Shown here piece by piece: positions 13,071-24,900 of a DNA stretch of 64,000 nucleotides. The notes under the pieces were generated by a model that ran no database searches, was not told the origin of the DNA, and worked only from the letters and a program-made list of their open reading frames with translations. The first letter of the stretch is position 1; each line of letters starts with the position of its first letter. This DNA is from Casuarina equisetifolia (taxonomy: Eukaryota > Streptophyta > Magnoliopsida > Fagales > Casuarinaceae): contig CM052356.1 of NCBI GenBank assembly GCA_028551475.1, positions 10,691,884-10,755,883 of the forward strand, read 5' to 3'. Both the position numbers and the translations under genes were made by a program.

Positions 13071-14451
13071 CATTTCAGTAAAATAAAAAAGGAATTGATT
13101 ATTATAAGATCTTCTCACCTATTATGAAAATGTACTCAATACAAGTGGTTTTAAGATTAAGCAAATGGACATGAAGATTGCTCTTTTTTCATGATGACTT
13201 AAATGAAGAAATTTATATGGAGTAGTTAGAGAATTTCAAAAAATCAAATAAAATAAAAAGATAAAGAGAACTATATTTGTAAGTTAAAGGAAAGTTTATA
13301 TGGCTTAAATCAAACACTGAGACAATGATATTAAAAATTTAGGTCTTCTATAAGGGCACAAGTCTATAAAAAGGCAAATTGTGATCATTATGTATTTGTG
13401 CAAAAGTTCTCAAAAGATGATTTCATCATTTTACTAGTTTATGTGGATGACATGTTTCTAATTGATAAGAACATTACAAGAATTGAAAAGTTAAGTAAGA
13501 GTTGAGTAAGTCTTTCTTAATGAAAGACTTAGGCTTAGTGAAGCAAATTTTTAGTATAAAAGTTAGTCATAATAGAAAAGTCAAGAGATTATGGTGGTCA
13601 AGATAGTGCTTCAAAGGTTTTGTATAGATAAAGCTAAAGTAGTGAGCACACCTCTTGCTACACACTTCAAGTTTAATAAAAAAAAATAATATCCTATAAA
13701 TGAAAAGGAGGCAAAAAAATATTAAAAAGAGTTCCTTATGCTTCTATTGTTAGTTTTTTAATATATATATATATGGTTTGTACAAGGCCAAACTTAGCTC
13801 ATGCAATTGGAGTAGTTAACAAGTTCACTTTAAATCTTGGAAGAAAACATTGGAATGCAGTAAAGTGGATCTAAGGTATCTTTGAGGCACTTCTTGTTTG
13901 AAACTTTCATTTGGAAGTGAAATGCTTATTCTTATTGGATTTACAAATTCAAACATGATAGGAGATATTAATAATAGGAGATCTATTTCAAGCTATTTGG
14001 TTAAGATTTCAAAGGGAGTTGTGGCATGGTAATCAAAACTACATAAATGTACTACTTTATCTGCAATGTTATTGTAGCAATGAGAGCATGTTAAGAGTTG
14101 CTTTGGATGAAAGAATTTACAAAGAAGATAAAAGAATTCATAAAAGAACTTAGTTTCGCATAAGAGAAGTATATGTTATTTTGTGATAGCCAAGGTGCTA
14201 TACTTTTTGCTAAAAAATCTACTTTTCGTTAAAGTCTAAAGCATATTGATGTAAAGTATCATTGGATATGAAATATTATATAAACCAAGGAAGTTGAGCT
14301 TGAGAAGGTACATACCCAAGATAATAGTTCAGATATGATGACAGGCACTTTGGTGGGAAAAGCTTGAGTTTTGTTAGCATGGGGCCAACTTGGATTTTGC
14401 TTGAGAAATTGATATTTGGAATTCCCCTCATTTAGGTTGGAGGGGGAGAAT

Positions 14452-15099
14452 TTTTGGGCTAGTCCAACCTATATTCAGGCCTTATGTTAGGTCCTTTTTA
14501 AGGTGGTATTGCCCTAATGTTGGATTAGAAAAGAGTTTTTGAGGGTAACTGAAAAAAAAAAAAGATTAAAATTTCACAGAAATTAGAAGCCCTACTTAGT
14601 AGTTCATAAAACACTTAATGAAGGTTGATTTATGGTCCTTGGTCACTAGGTTCAAGATTGAGTGTTCTTTATTTTAAATAGTTGGATAATTGTTTAAGCT
14701 CTTTACACTAATAGATTTTGGTCAAAAATCTAGATAATTTTTCTCCAAATTTTCTTAATTAAGTTGATGTTTTCAACTTGTTCTCCCACTATCAATTATT
14801 GATTTCTTTGTTATTGGATTGGTGAATCTTTATCCTATTGATATTGTTAAGAACTTCATTTGATTGTAAACTTAAAGATTTATATAGTGAAAATTTAAGT
14901 AAATTCCATAATTGGTCTCATGATTTTTATCATTCACATTAGGAAAGTTTCCCATGTAAAATATTCTTTTGTGTTGATTGTGTGAATTATGGTGTTTGCA
15001 TATTTTACTTTTGATTCAAAGTACATTATTTTTATTTTAGTGTTTCCTCACAAGTTTAGTTAAAGAGGGAAAGCTTATTTATTTATTTTTTCCCTAACA
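14452..15099 (+). repeat. 3' LTR of copia element A
   Basis: It is preceded by the polypurine run GGTTGGAGGGGGAGAAT. It begins TTTTGGGCTAGTCC, where the LTR start has mutated from TGTTGGG, and ends CTAACA. It aligns with 7423-8102 and with the LTRs of element B. Confidence 0.85.
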
Positions 15100-15924
15100 A
15101 TTGTCTCATCCTTTTGACCACTCATCTTCTCACATTTAGAGTGAAAATGGCATAAATGATAAAGGAAGCAATGGGTTCAAATTTTGAACAACCACCACCT
15201 TAGAAGAACTAGATGATACTGGTGGCCGTTGGAGGGATATTTTGAAAATAGGCAATGCCACAGCTACACGAGGAATACCGTCCAAACCGAGGAAGGGGGA
15301 GTCGGAGTGCAAGAGGAGATCAAAGGCCGCATTTTTGGTTGGCTAAAATTGGAATGGACCCTCCGTTTACATTTAGTAGCCTTGGGTCAAGAGCAGAGGG
15401 CCTTTTAATAGGAAGAAGGGTGTGAAGGGTCAAAAAAGATGGGATTGGGGCGGTCTTTTGGGTGAGGAAATTTGGGAGAACTTATAAGGGAGATGGAAGT
15501 GCCTTTGTAATTACTAAGTGCTTGGGCTGTGCTTGAGTTTCAGTCTTCCGTTATAAGCTGTACTACTAAAATATATAAGTCTTTCGTTATAACCTCTACT
15601 ACTAAAATATATAAGGAGTGGTTGTTCCCAATGGTGTCATCTTACTTTCCTTACTTTGGTCCTTTACGTCCTATTTGCTTTGAATGACAAGCTATAAAAC
15701 TATGTGTCTTACTTTGTTCTGTATTGAGATTTCTTCTGTTACTTACAAAACCTAATCAAAACAGTTTTATACACATTTTAATCACACAAAAACGGAAAGA
15801 AACCAATCTATAAAGTCATCCATTCGATTTGTGCAAAGGGGCGAGCGGCGCTGAACGTTAAGTGATGCAGCGACGGTTTGCCTCAGGCATTGCAGCGTAG
15901 GGCGTGGAGAAGATGCGAGTCGCG
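15100..15924. other. Non-transposon spacer between copia elements A and B
   Basis: No gene was found. The GC content is higher than in the neighbouring elements, notably at 15830-15924 and continuing at 21430-21500 after element B. Those two stretches were adjacent before B inserted and are part of the P450 upstream region. A short tandem duplication of about 36 bp, built on the words CGTTATAA and CTACTAAAATATATAAG, lies at 15547-15616. Confidence 0.5.
15920..15924 (+). repeat. Left target-site duplication of element B
   Basis: TCGCG precedes the 5' LTR, and TTGCG follows the 3' LTR at 21430-21434. The two differ by one C-to-T change at a CpG, consistent with a 5-bp copia target-site duplication altered by deamination. 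Confidence 0.75.
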
Positions 15925-16613
15925 TGTTGGGTTGGTCCAGCCCATATTCGAGGACTTATTATTGGGTCCAATTAGGGTAATGTGGCCCTAAGGTTTAAAA
16001 GAAAAAATATAGGGTTTTTTCTTTAAGAGAAGAAGTGAGTGGCCGTAAAAAAAAAAGAGAGAGAGAAAAGAAAAGAGCAGAATTTCGCAGGAATTAGAGG
16101 CCCTGCGCAGCAGTTGATCAAACGTTTGATCAAGGACGATCCGTGGTCCGATTGAGCTGATTTTTTGTCAGCAGGTTCGGGATTGGGTGTTCTTCATTGT
16201 GAACGGTTGGATCGTCGTTTGGAGCTCTTGAAGTCAGCAGATTGTGGTCGAAAATCTGGGTGATATTTCTCCAACTTTTCTTGGTTAAGTTGTTGTTTAC
16301 AACTTATTCTTCACTATTTATTGGTGATTCTATTGTTGTTGAATCAGTAAATCTTTGTCCTGTTGCTATTGTTAAGGACTTGATTGGGTTGTATCCTAAC
16401 GATTGATATAGTGGAGATTTGGGTGGACTCCGTGATCGGTCCCGTGGTTTTTTTTTTATCCTTCACATTGGAGGAGTTTTTTCACGTAGAAATTCTTTTG
16501 TGTTGACTGTGATTTGATTATTTTACTTGTGATTCGAATACATCGTTGGTGTTTTAGTATTTCCTCATAGGTTCAATCAAAGTGGGAAACTTTATACGTC
16601 GTTTTTTCCATCA
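15925..16613 (+). repeat. 5' LTR of copia element B
   Basis: It runs from TGTTGGGTTGG to TTTTCCATCA, 689 bp. It contains an A-rich then GA-rich tract (about 16050-16075) and a palindromic ATCAAACGTTTGAT at about 16115. It differs from the 3' LTR at about eight positions, two of them CpG-type transitions (for example GATCGTCG against GATCATCG). Confidence 0.95.
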
Positions 16614-16616
16614 GAG

Positions 16617-16629
16617 TGGTATCAAGAGC
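16617..16629 (+). promoter_or_regulatory. Primer-binding site of element B
   Basis: TGGTATCAAGAGC lies three bases after the LTR. It resembles the copia primer-binding site TGGTATCAGAGC, complementary to initiator methionine tRNA, with one extra A. Confidence 0.8.
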
Positions 16630-16668
16630 TTAGGTTGTGGTTGTTTTATCTTTGGATTTGATTGAACG

Positions 16669-19600
16669 ATGGAACTAAGCACTAACAGGATGATTAGTTT
16701 GAATGGACGAAATTATCATGTTTGGAAGGGTAAGATGGAAGATTTGCTTTATGTGAAGCGTTGGCACTTACCGGTGTTTAGTGAAACTAGACCAGATAAC
16801 ATGAGTGAGGCCGATTGGACTCTTGAGCATAAAATTGTATGCGGGTTCATTCGATAATTTGTAGATGAGAATGTTTTGAATCACATTAGTAAAGAAACAC
16901 ATGCTCGGACTCTATGGAACAAACTTGAATTTTTGTATGCTCGAAAGACTGGAAATAATAAGATGTATTTGATGAAGCAACTTATTAGCTTGAAATACAA
17001 AGATGGGCAATCCATATCTGATCATTTGAATGAGTTTCAGGGAATGTTAGATCAACTTTCAGGCATGAATATGAAGTTTGAAGATGAAGTACAAGGACTT
17101 TGGTTACTTAGTACTTTACCAGAATCTTGGAAAACATTTCGTATGTCAGTAAGTAACTCTGCTCCCGATGGAATTGTCACTATGGATTTTACCAAGACTA
17201 GTATTTTGAATGAAGAGATGAGAAGAAAGAGTCAGGGTTCTTTGTCTCATTCTGAAGCTTTGGTTGTTGAAAATAGGGGGAGAAGTCATAGTAGAGGTCC
17301 GAGAGGTTATAACAAAAGTCGAAGTAAGTCTAGATCATGGCATAAAAATGTAGAGTGCCATCATTGTGGCAAGATGGGTCATATCAAGAAAAATTGCTTC
17401 CAGCTAAAAAATGAAAAGAAAAATGGTAAAGGTAGAAATGAGAAGAAGAAAGTTAATGAAAGTGAGGAGAAGAAGGACAACAATGATAATGATCGAGTTG
17501 CAGCAGCTACTAATGAACTTGTTATTGTGTGCTATGATGATAATGTGAATTTTACAAGCAATGAGACAAGTTGGGTAATTGATAGTGGTGCTTCTCTTCA
17601 TATTACTTCCAAGAAGGAGTTCTTTACTTGTTATACTCCTGGAAACTTTGGCACATTGAAGATGGGTAATGATTGCTTGGCTAAAGTTACAGGTATGGGA
17701 GATGTATGCTTGGAGACTCGTAATGGATCTAAGTTGGTTCTCAAGAATGTTAGACATGTACCAGAAATTCGCTTGAATTTGATTTCTACCGGGCAACTTG
17801 ATGATGAAGGTTTTTGCAATATCTTCAATAATGGACAATGGAAACTTACTAAGGGTTCATTAGTTATGGCTAGAGGCAAGAAAGAGTCTTCTTTGTATTT
17901 GTTTCAGGCCAAGATTTCCAAGAACACTTGTAATGTAGTGGAAGATGGAAATGCAAGTGCTTTATGGCATAAAAGATTAAGTCACATGAGTGAGAAGGGC
18001 ATGAATGTGTTGGCAAAGAAGAACTTGTTATCTGGGATTAAGAGTGCAAAACTTGAGAAGTGTGCACATTGTTTAGCTGGAAAACAGAAAAGAGTTTCAT
18101 TCTATAGTCACCCTCCTTCAAGAAAATCAGATTTCTTGGAGTTAGTACACTCAGATGTTTGTGGCCCAGTCAACCCGAGGACGCTTGGTGGAGCATCCTA
18201 CTTTGTGACCTTTATTGATGACTACTCAAGAAAGGTTTGGGTTTATGTTTTGATGTCAAAAGATCAAGTGCTAGATGTATTTAAGCAGTTTCAAGTTTCA
18301 GTAGAGCGGCAAACTGGAAAGAAGTTGAAATGCATTCGATCAGACAATGGTGGTGAGTACATTGGACCATTTGATGAGTATTGTAGGCAACATGGTATTC
18401 GACATTAGAAGACACCTTCAAAAACACCTCAATTGAATGGTATAGCGGAAAGAATGAATAGGACATTGGTTGAGAGAGTTAGATGCATGATTTCAAATGC
18501 TAACCTGTCAAAGATATTTTGGGGTGAGGCATTACTTACAGCAGCTTATGTTATCAATTTATCTCCAACTGTTGCTTTAGATGGTGATGTGCCAGATAGA
18601 GTTTGGTTTGGCAAGGATGTTTCCTATAACTATCTAAGAGTATTTGGTTGCAAAGCATTTGTTCATATTCCAAAAGATGAGAGGGCTAAGTTAGATGTCA
18701 AGACACGAGAATGTATATTTCTTGGTTATGGTTCTGATGAATTTGGCTACAGGTGTTATGATCCAGTTGTGAAGAAAATTGTGAGGAGTCGTGATGTTGT
18801 ATTTTTTGAGAATCAAAATATGACAGATATTGGCCAGAGTGAGAAGAATATGTCACAAGGCTCTAAGATTGGTATTGATATTGATCTAATTCCTTCAAAT
18901 GATTTACAGCGACAGTTGCCAGAACAAGTTGAAAGTGATATTCAGCATGATGTTCAGGATCAGGTTCAGAATGACCAACATGGTGCAGATAATAGTGATA
19001 CTCAGACAGATAATGTTGTTGATGTTCAGCAAAATCCATCTTCAGTTCCACCATTGAGGAGGTCTACTAGAGGTCGCCATCCATCCTCTAGATACTCTAC
19101 TGAGGAGTATGTATTGTTGACTGATGCAGGTGAGCCTGAGAGCTTTGAAGAAGCAACAGAGGATGTGGATAAGAAAAAATGGGTTGATGCAATGCAAGAT
19201 GAGTTGAAATCTTTGCATGATAATCAAACATTTGAGTTGGTGACATTGCCTAAAGGCAAGAAAGCTTTGAAGAATCGTTGGATTTATAGATTGAAGCATG
19301 ATGAAAATTCTTCACAACCCCGATACAAAGCCAGACTAGTTGTTAAAGGTTTCAGTCAGAAAAAGGGAATTGATTATGATGAGATTTTCTCACCTGTTGT
19401 GAAAATGTCCTCAATTCGAGTGGTTTTGGGATTGGCTGCCAGTCTTGATCTTGAAATTGAGCAAATGGATGTAAAGACTGCTTTTCTTCATGGTGACCTA
19501 AATGAAGAAATTTATATGGAGCAACCAGAGGGTTTTAAAGAAAAAGGTAAAGAGAACTATGTTTGCAAGCTAAAGAAAAGTTTATATGGCTTAAAACAGG

Positions 19601-20691
19601 CACCGAGACAATGGTATCGAAAATTTGAGTCTTTTATGGGGGAGCAAGCCTATAAGAAGACAAATTCTGATCATTGTGTATTTGTGCAGAAGTTCTCAGA
19701 TGATGATTTTATTATTCTACTACTTTATGTAGATGACATGCTTATAGTTGGTAAGAATGCTGCAAGAATTGAAAAGTTGAAGCAGGAGTTAAGTAAGTCA
19801 TTCTCAATGAAAGACTTAGGCTTAGTGAAGCAAATTCTTGGTATGAGAGTTAGTCGTGACAGAAAAGCCAAGAAGTTGTGGTTGTCTCAAGAGGAGTACA
19901 TTAAGAAAGTGCTTCAGAGGTTTTGTATGGATAAAGCTAAAGTGGTGAGCACGCCTCTTGCTACACACTTTAAGCTTAGTAAGAAACAATGTCCTACAGA
20001 TGAGGAAGACAGAAAAGATATGGAAAGAGTTTCTTATGCTTCGGTTGTTGGTTGTTTAATGTATGCAATAATTTGTACAAGGCCAGATATAGCTCATGCA
20101 GTTGGAGTAGTTAGCAGATTTACTTCTAATCCTGGAAGAGAACATTGGAATGCAGTGAAGTGGATTCTAAGGTATCTTCGAGGCACTTCTAGTTTGAAAC
20201 TTTCATTTGGGAGTGATAAGCCTATTCTTGTGGGATATACAGATTCTGACATGGCAGGAGATATTAATAATAGAAGATCTACTTCAGGCTACTTGATTAA
20301 ATTTTCAGGGGGAGTTGTGGCATGGCAATCAAGATTACAAAAATGTATTGCTCTATCTACAACAGAAGCAGAATTTATTGCAGCAACGGAAGCATATAAA
20401 GAGTTGCTTTGGATGAAGGAATTCATAAAAGAACTTGGTTTCGTGCAAGAAAAGTATGTGTTATTTTGTGATAGTCAAAGTGCTATACGTCTTGCTAAGA
20501 ACTCTACTTTTCATCAAAGGTCAAAGCATATTGATGTAAGGTATCATTGGATACGAGATATAATGGAAACCAAAGAGGTTGCACTTGAAAAGGTACATAC
20601 TGAGGATAATGGTTCTGATATGATGACAAAGGCTCTATGGCGAGAAAAGTTTGAGTTTTGTCGGCATGAGGCCGGTTTGGATTGTGCTTGA
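16669..20691 (+). pseudogene. gag-pol polyprotein of copia element B with two in-frame stops
   Basis: A single frame of about 1340 codons starts at the ATG at 16669 and ends at the stop at 20689-20691. It is interrupted only by TAA at 16855-16857 and TAG at 18406-18408. Context and related copies suggest both were glutamine codons altered by C-to-T. Domains in order are a gag domain, a CCHC zinc knuckle at 17356-17397 (CHHCGKMGHIKKNC) and the protease DSG at 17581-17589. The pre-integrase and integrase zinc residues are near 17965-18070. Integrase Asp residues are at 18154 and 18343, and the catalytic Glu at 18448 falls beyond the second stop. RT carries YVDD at 19726-19737. RNase H has TEAEF near 20360 and DSQSA near 20470. 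Everything outside the two stops looks conserved, which supports a recent loss. Confidence 0.92.
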
Positions 20692-20723
20692 GAAATGAAC
20701 ATATGGAATCTCCCTCATTTAGG

Positions 20724-20738
20724 CTGGAGGGGGAGAAT
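20724..20738 (+). promoter_or_regulatory. Polypurine tract of element B
   Basis: The run CTGGAGGGGGAGAAT immediately precedes the 3' LTR at 20739. This is the expected place for the plus-strand DNA primer during reverse transcription. The same tract is kept in element A at about 14437-14451. Confidence 0.8.
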
Positions 20739-21429
20739 TGTTGGGTTGGTCCAGCCCATATTCGAGGACTTATTATTGGGTCCAATTAGGGTAATGTGGC
20801 CCTAAGGTTTAAAAGAAAAAATATAGGGTTTTTTCTTTAAGAGAAGAGGTGAGTGGCCGTAAAAAAAAAAAGAGAGAGAGAAAAGAAAAGAGCAGAATTT
20901 CGCAGGAATTAGAGGCCCTGTGCAGCAGTTGATCAAACGTTTGATCAAGGACGATCCGTGGTCCGATTGAGCTGATTTTTTGTCAGCAGGTTCGGGATTG
21001 GGTGTTCTTCATTGTGAACGGTTGGATCATCGTTTGGAGCTCTTGAAGTCAGCAGATTGTGGTCGAAAATCTGGGTGATATTTCTTCAACTTTTCTTGGT
21101 TAAGTTGTTGTTTACAACTTGTTCTTCACTATTTATTGGTGATTCTATTGTTGTTGAATCAGTAAATCTTTGTCCTGTTGCTATTGTTAAGGACTTGATT
21201 GGGTTGTATCCTAACGATTGATATAGTGGAGATTTGGGTGGACTCCATGATCGGTCCCGTGGTTTTTTTTTTTATCCTTCACATTGGAGGAGTTTTTCCA
21301 CGTAGAAATTCTTTTGTGTTGACTGTGATTTGATTATTTTACTTGTGATTCGAATACATCGTTGGTGTTTTAGTATTTCCTCATAGGTTCAATCAAAGTG
21401 GGAAACTTTATACGTCGTTTTTCCCATCA
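20739..21429 (+). repeat. 3' LTR of copia element B
   Basis: It is 691 bp, starting TGTTGGGTTGG and ending TTTCCCATCA. It is nearly identical to 15925-16613. It is followed by TTGCG, the right target-site duplication, and then by non-transposon DNA leading to the P450 gene. Confidence 0.95.
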
Positions 21430-21903
21430 TTGCGCACGACCCGGGCTCCAACGTGGCCCTACTCCTGTGCTGTGTGCCCTACTTCTCTAACAATTCTGTC
21501 ATTATTCTTACCAAAACACATTCGTCGTCCTTTACCATTGGATGTTAACTAAAATGCTTTTCTTTACCAGGTCCGTTAATCAAAGTCAGACGCTGCCCTC
21601 CAAAACCTCCCACGGATCCTGTGAATGCCAAATCAGCATCGATTTTTAACTAGAACAGTGTTTATGAACTCCAAAGGAAAGCTTTCGTCCGCCACTCACA
21701 CTCCACTTTGGTTTCTCAGTGGAAATCGATATTTCGAAACCCACATCAGAGCCTGTCGGCCAAAATTAAAAACGACTTTCTCTACCGTACGCGTGGCCCT
21801 TCCCTTACTTAAATTTGATCGTTTTCTCCTTCATATGTGCCTGTGCAGCAAAATGGTGGGATATTGATAGTCCTGGCAAACCACTCGGCGTGGCCACACC
21901 AAA
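21430..21903 (+). promoter_or_regulatory. P450 proximal upstream region with small upstream ORFs
   Basis: This 474-bp stretch lies between element B and the P450 ATG and must hold the proximal promoter and 5' leader. No clear TATA box was identified. A four-codon upstream ORF (ATG 21853, stop 21865-21867) lies 36 bp before the main ATG in a different frame. A longer upstream frame from 21625 ends at the same stop and looks non-coding. Whether these lie in the transcript depends on the start site, which cannot be read from sequence alone. Confidence 0.4.
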
Positions 21904-24900
21904 ATGGTTTCCCAATTTCCTGATCAACCTTTCGTTTCTTGCTCCACTCTGCTTGTTTTAGGTGGCTTCTTGTTCCTGGCATGTCAGATAGTGAAGCTGT
22001 TGTGGTGCCAAAGTCATGAATCAACAACTGGTATTCCTCCCGGGAGCCGTGGATTACCATTTATTGGGGAGACTCTGCAATTCATGGCTTCCATTAATAG
22101 TGGCAAAGGCTTTTATGACTTTGTCCGAATTCGCCGTCGCTGGTAAGGCCTTTTTTGGTTTCCTGACTCCCTTCAGCAAACCAAATCCTAGGTGTTTCCG
22201 GTAGCTCTTGTGAAACACTAGATTTCGTCAAGCCCCATGGGCATGTGATGAAATTAATTTCTAACTGAAGTATTACTAAAAAGAATCTTGGGACACGTCA
22301 AAGGTGAAAGTTTTAAGCTGTAAAAGCCTTACATGTTTGGACTTCTCAAATGTATGGAATCTTCTTCCATGGCTTTTTTTTTTTTTTTCCCGTTAAAAAG
22401 GCCTAGAGTCCTTTCGGCCCCAGACTCTTACGCTTGAATAGTTCAATGTTCTTTTACTTCCTGGTCTTCCTAGGTTGGTTCACGTCGCGTTTACCTCATG
22501 TTACTTGGCTTTCTTGAACTCCAGCTAAGATTTGATACTGTAGAATATGGGGTTCTAAACGTGGTGGAACAGGTACGGGAGCTGCTTCAGGACCAACCTC
22601 TTCGGGGAGACGCATGTTTTCGTTTCGACCACAGAATCCGCAAAGGCAATCTTAAATAACGACATGGGAAAATTCACAAAGCGTTACATAAGGTCGATTG
22701 CAGAGTTAGTGGGAGATCGAAGCCTTCTATGTGCATCTCACCAGCAACACAAGCTGATCCGTAGACGTATGGCCAACTTGTTCTTGACCAGTTCATTATC
22801 AGGGTTCACCAAGCAGTTTGACGAGCAGATTGTGGAAGCCCTTGGCGGCTGGGAACATGGGAGCACTGTAGTCGTACAGGATGAAGCACTTAAGGTACAC
22901 TTTGAGTGTGCTTCTTGATGTGGAATCTTCTTTTCTTTTCCCTTTTCTCCTCTTTAATGATGGTTACAAACTACTATAAATTTTCTTTTGTAGTAGGTCT
23001 ATACATGTAATTCATAGACACGTGGAACCCACAGCCGCCAAATGGGGTTCACACATGTCACTTAGTGGCACTATAACATAAGCCAACAACACCGTGCTTC
23101 GAGTCAGGCCTTTGTGTGAGTCCAGGCCCAACAAAAATCTAGCCAATAAACTTTAGCTTACTAAATGGACCAAACTCTTTTTTTTCTTTGGGCCCAGCTC
23201 CTTCTTTGAAAGGGAGAAAGTGCTAATTGGCTGCTGTATGCCTTCGTGAATTCATCTAAAACTGATTTGGCACCATTGCTTGGGGCAGATTACTTTCAGA
23301 GCGATGTGCAAAATGTTATTAAGTCTAGAGAAAGGCCATGAACTGGAGATGTTGCAAAAGGAGGTCGCTCAAGTTTGTCAAGCAATGCTTGCATTCCCTT
23401 TGAGATTACCTTGGACAAGATTCTACAAGGGCCTTGAGGTAAAAGTACTCATAATTATCCCATTTATCCATGCCCACAATGTGAAAAATATTGTGTAATT
23501 AGGCACAATAGATCTTTCCTTTTGTGAAGAAAAGAAAAAAAAATAGAAGCAACAAAAATATTTTTATTTCATTCAATTTAACCATGATTCAGGCTAGAAA
23601 AAGCATAATAAAAACATTGGAGAAGGAAATTAATCGAAGAAGAAGTGGTACAGAAGCTTATCATGAAGATTTTCTGCAACATATGCTGATGGAAGATAAT
23701 ATAACGTCGAGTGATGAAGCCCCTAGGCTGACCGATGCAGAGATTAAAGATAACATCTTAACCATGGTTATTGCAGGTTAGTAAAGATGCTCCACGCCAC
23801 AACTGGGATATGAATGTCTCCTTTTGTCTTTGAATCCCAAATAACGATGGTTTGTCGGGATGATTCTTAATATTCTTTCTAAGAGCATAAGTTTCTTACA
23901 CGGGGAATGACAATATGCAGGTCAGGACACAACAGCAAGTGCAATCACATGGATGGTCAAATTCTTGGATGAGAACCCAGAGGTTCTCGAGCCACTTAGA
24001 GTAAGTGAAACGAAACGCATGCCCAAGATAGCTAGCCGATGCATGCATACAATGATGTGAAATAATGAAAGGAATCGCTCACATTTATGTAATTAGTTTC
24101 ATTCTATAGCAGTTTGGTTTTCTTTTTTCCTCCTAACTCTTTGCTTTTGATGACTAGAGCAGAATGAACAACTGCACCTAGCGAAAAAGACTTCACGGAA
24201 GTCATATCTTTCCCTAGAAGATCTTGGTGAGATGCCTTATGCTTGTAAGGTATTCACTCTTCAGCTTCAGCATTTGGTAGCTTTGCCAATATATTTCGTC
24301 CAGAATCACCAGTCATAAACCAAAAGGAGATGATCATACTACAATATAAATATTTGCAGACATTTTGTGTCCATGTATATGGAAAGTAAATAAATGATTG
24401 TCCCTAACAGGTTGTAAAAGAATCCTTGAGAATGGCATCTGTGGTACCATGGTTCCCAAGACAAGCCCTCCAAGACTCTGAGATTGAAGGTTTGCCTACT
24501 AGCCTTCAAGAACCCTGCTTATCTTTTAGAGCATTTATATCAACTCTAGTTAAGAATTACTCTAACTCTAACGCTGTAGGATTTAAGATCAAGAGAGGGT
24601 GGAACATTAACATTGATGCTAGATCGATACACCAGGATCCTTTGGTCTACAACGACCCAAACAAGTTTAATCCTACAAGATATGATGTAGGGTCTCAATT
24701 CCTGCTTTCAATTGAAAACTAGGAGAAAGAAATTTTCAAGATTTACTTCACTAAGCGACAAAGTTTGATGAGGATTTTTTACTCTCCCATGAATAGGATG
24801 ATTCAAAGCCATACAGCTTCTTAGCTTTCGGGATGGGAGGGAGGACTTGCCTTGGGATGAACATGGCCAAAGCCATGATGCTAGTCTTTCTTCACCGTCT

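Larger units (their letters stand above)
8158..14440 (+). pseudogene. Decayed gag-pol of copia element A
   Basis: This region is co-linear with the gag-pol of element B, but with many stops, frameshifts and two interruptions. A gag start is visible near 8158. A zinc-knuckle remnant (CYQCGKIGDINKNY, last Cys lost) lies near 8850, a protease-side remnant near 10040, and a GAG-pre-integrase and integrase remnant at 10276-10960. An RT start lies at 11478-11740, RT continues from 13090 with a YVDD-type block near 13440, and an RNase H remnant follows at 13900-14340. The longest open pieces are about 80-100 codons. It cannot encode a working polyprotein. Confidence 0.85.
7423..15099 (+). mobile_element. 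Copia element A, old, with two nested insertions
   Basis: This is an older, degenerate relative of element B (15925-21429). It has the same layout: 5' LTR 7423-8102, primer-binding site 8106-8118 (TGGTATCAAAAGC), gag-pol remnant, polypurine tract GGAGGGGGAGAAT ending at 14451, and 3' LTR 14452-15099. The flanking 5-mers are ACTAT on the left and ATTGT on the right, which differ by two transitions and may be a decayed target-site duplication. Without the LINE at 9023-9988 and the solo LTR at 11818-13070, the element would be close to element B in length. Many differences from B are C-to-T or G-to-A, as expected for long-methylated DNA. Confidence 0.85.
15925..21429 (+). mobile_element. Copia element B, young and almost intact Ty1/copia retrotransposon
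   Basis: This is a complete LTR retrotransposon of 5505 bp. It has 5' LTR 15925-16613, primer-binding site 16617-16629 (TGGTATCAAGAGC), gag-pol 16669-20691, polypurine tract 20724-20738 and 3' LTR 20739-21429, with a 5-bp target-site duplication carrying one mismatch. Domain order is gag, zinc knuckle, protease, integrase, RT, RNase H, which is the Ty1/copia order. I counted about 8 substitutions plus small homopolymer length changes between the two LTRs, or roughly 1.2 percent. That points to a recent insertion, under a million years with commonly used plant rates. Two in-frame stops prevent autonomous activity, but the cis-acting sites look intact, so it could be mobilised in trans. It sits about 475 bp upstream of the P450 start codon. 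Confidence 0.95.

Noticed and set aside
17404..17838. 144-codon minus-strand frame inside element B
   Set aside because: It is antisense to the conserved zinc-knuckle and protease region of gag-pol, with no recognisable domain. A shadow frame.
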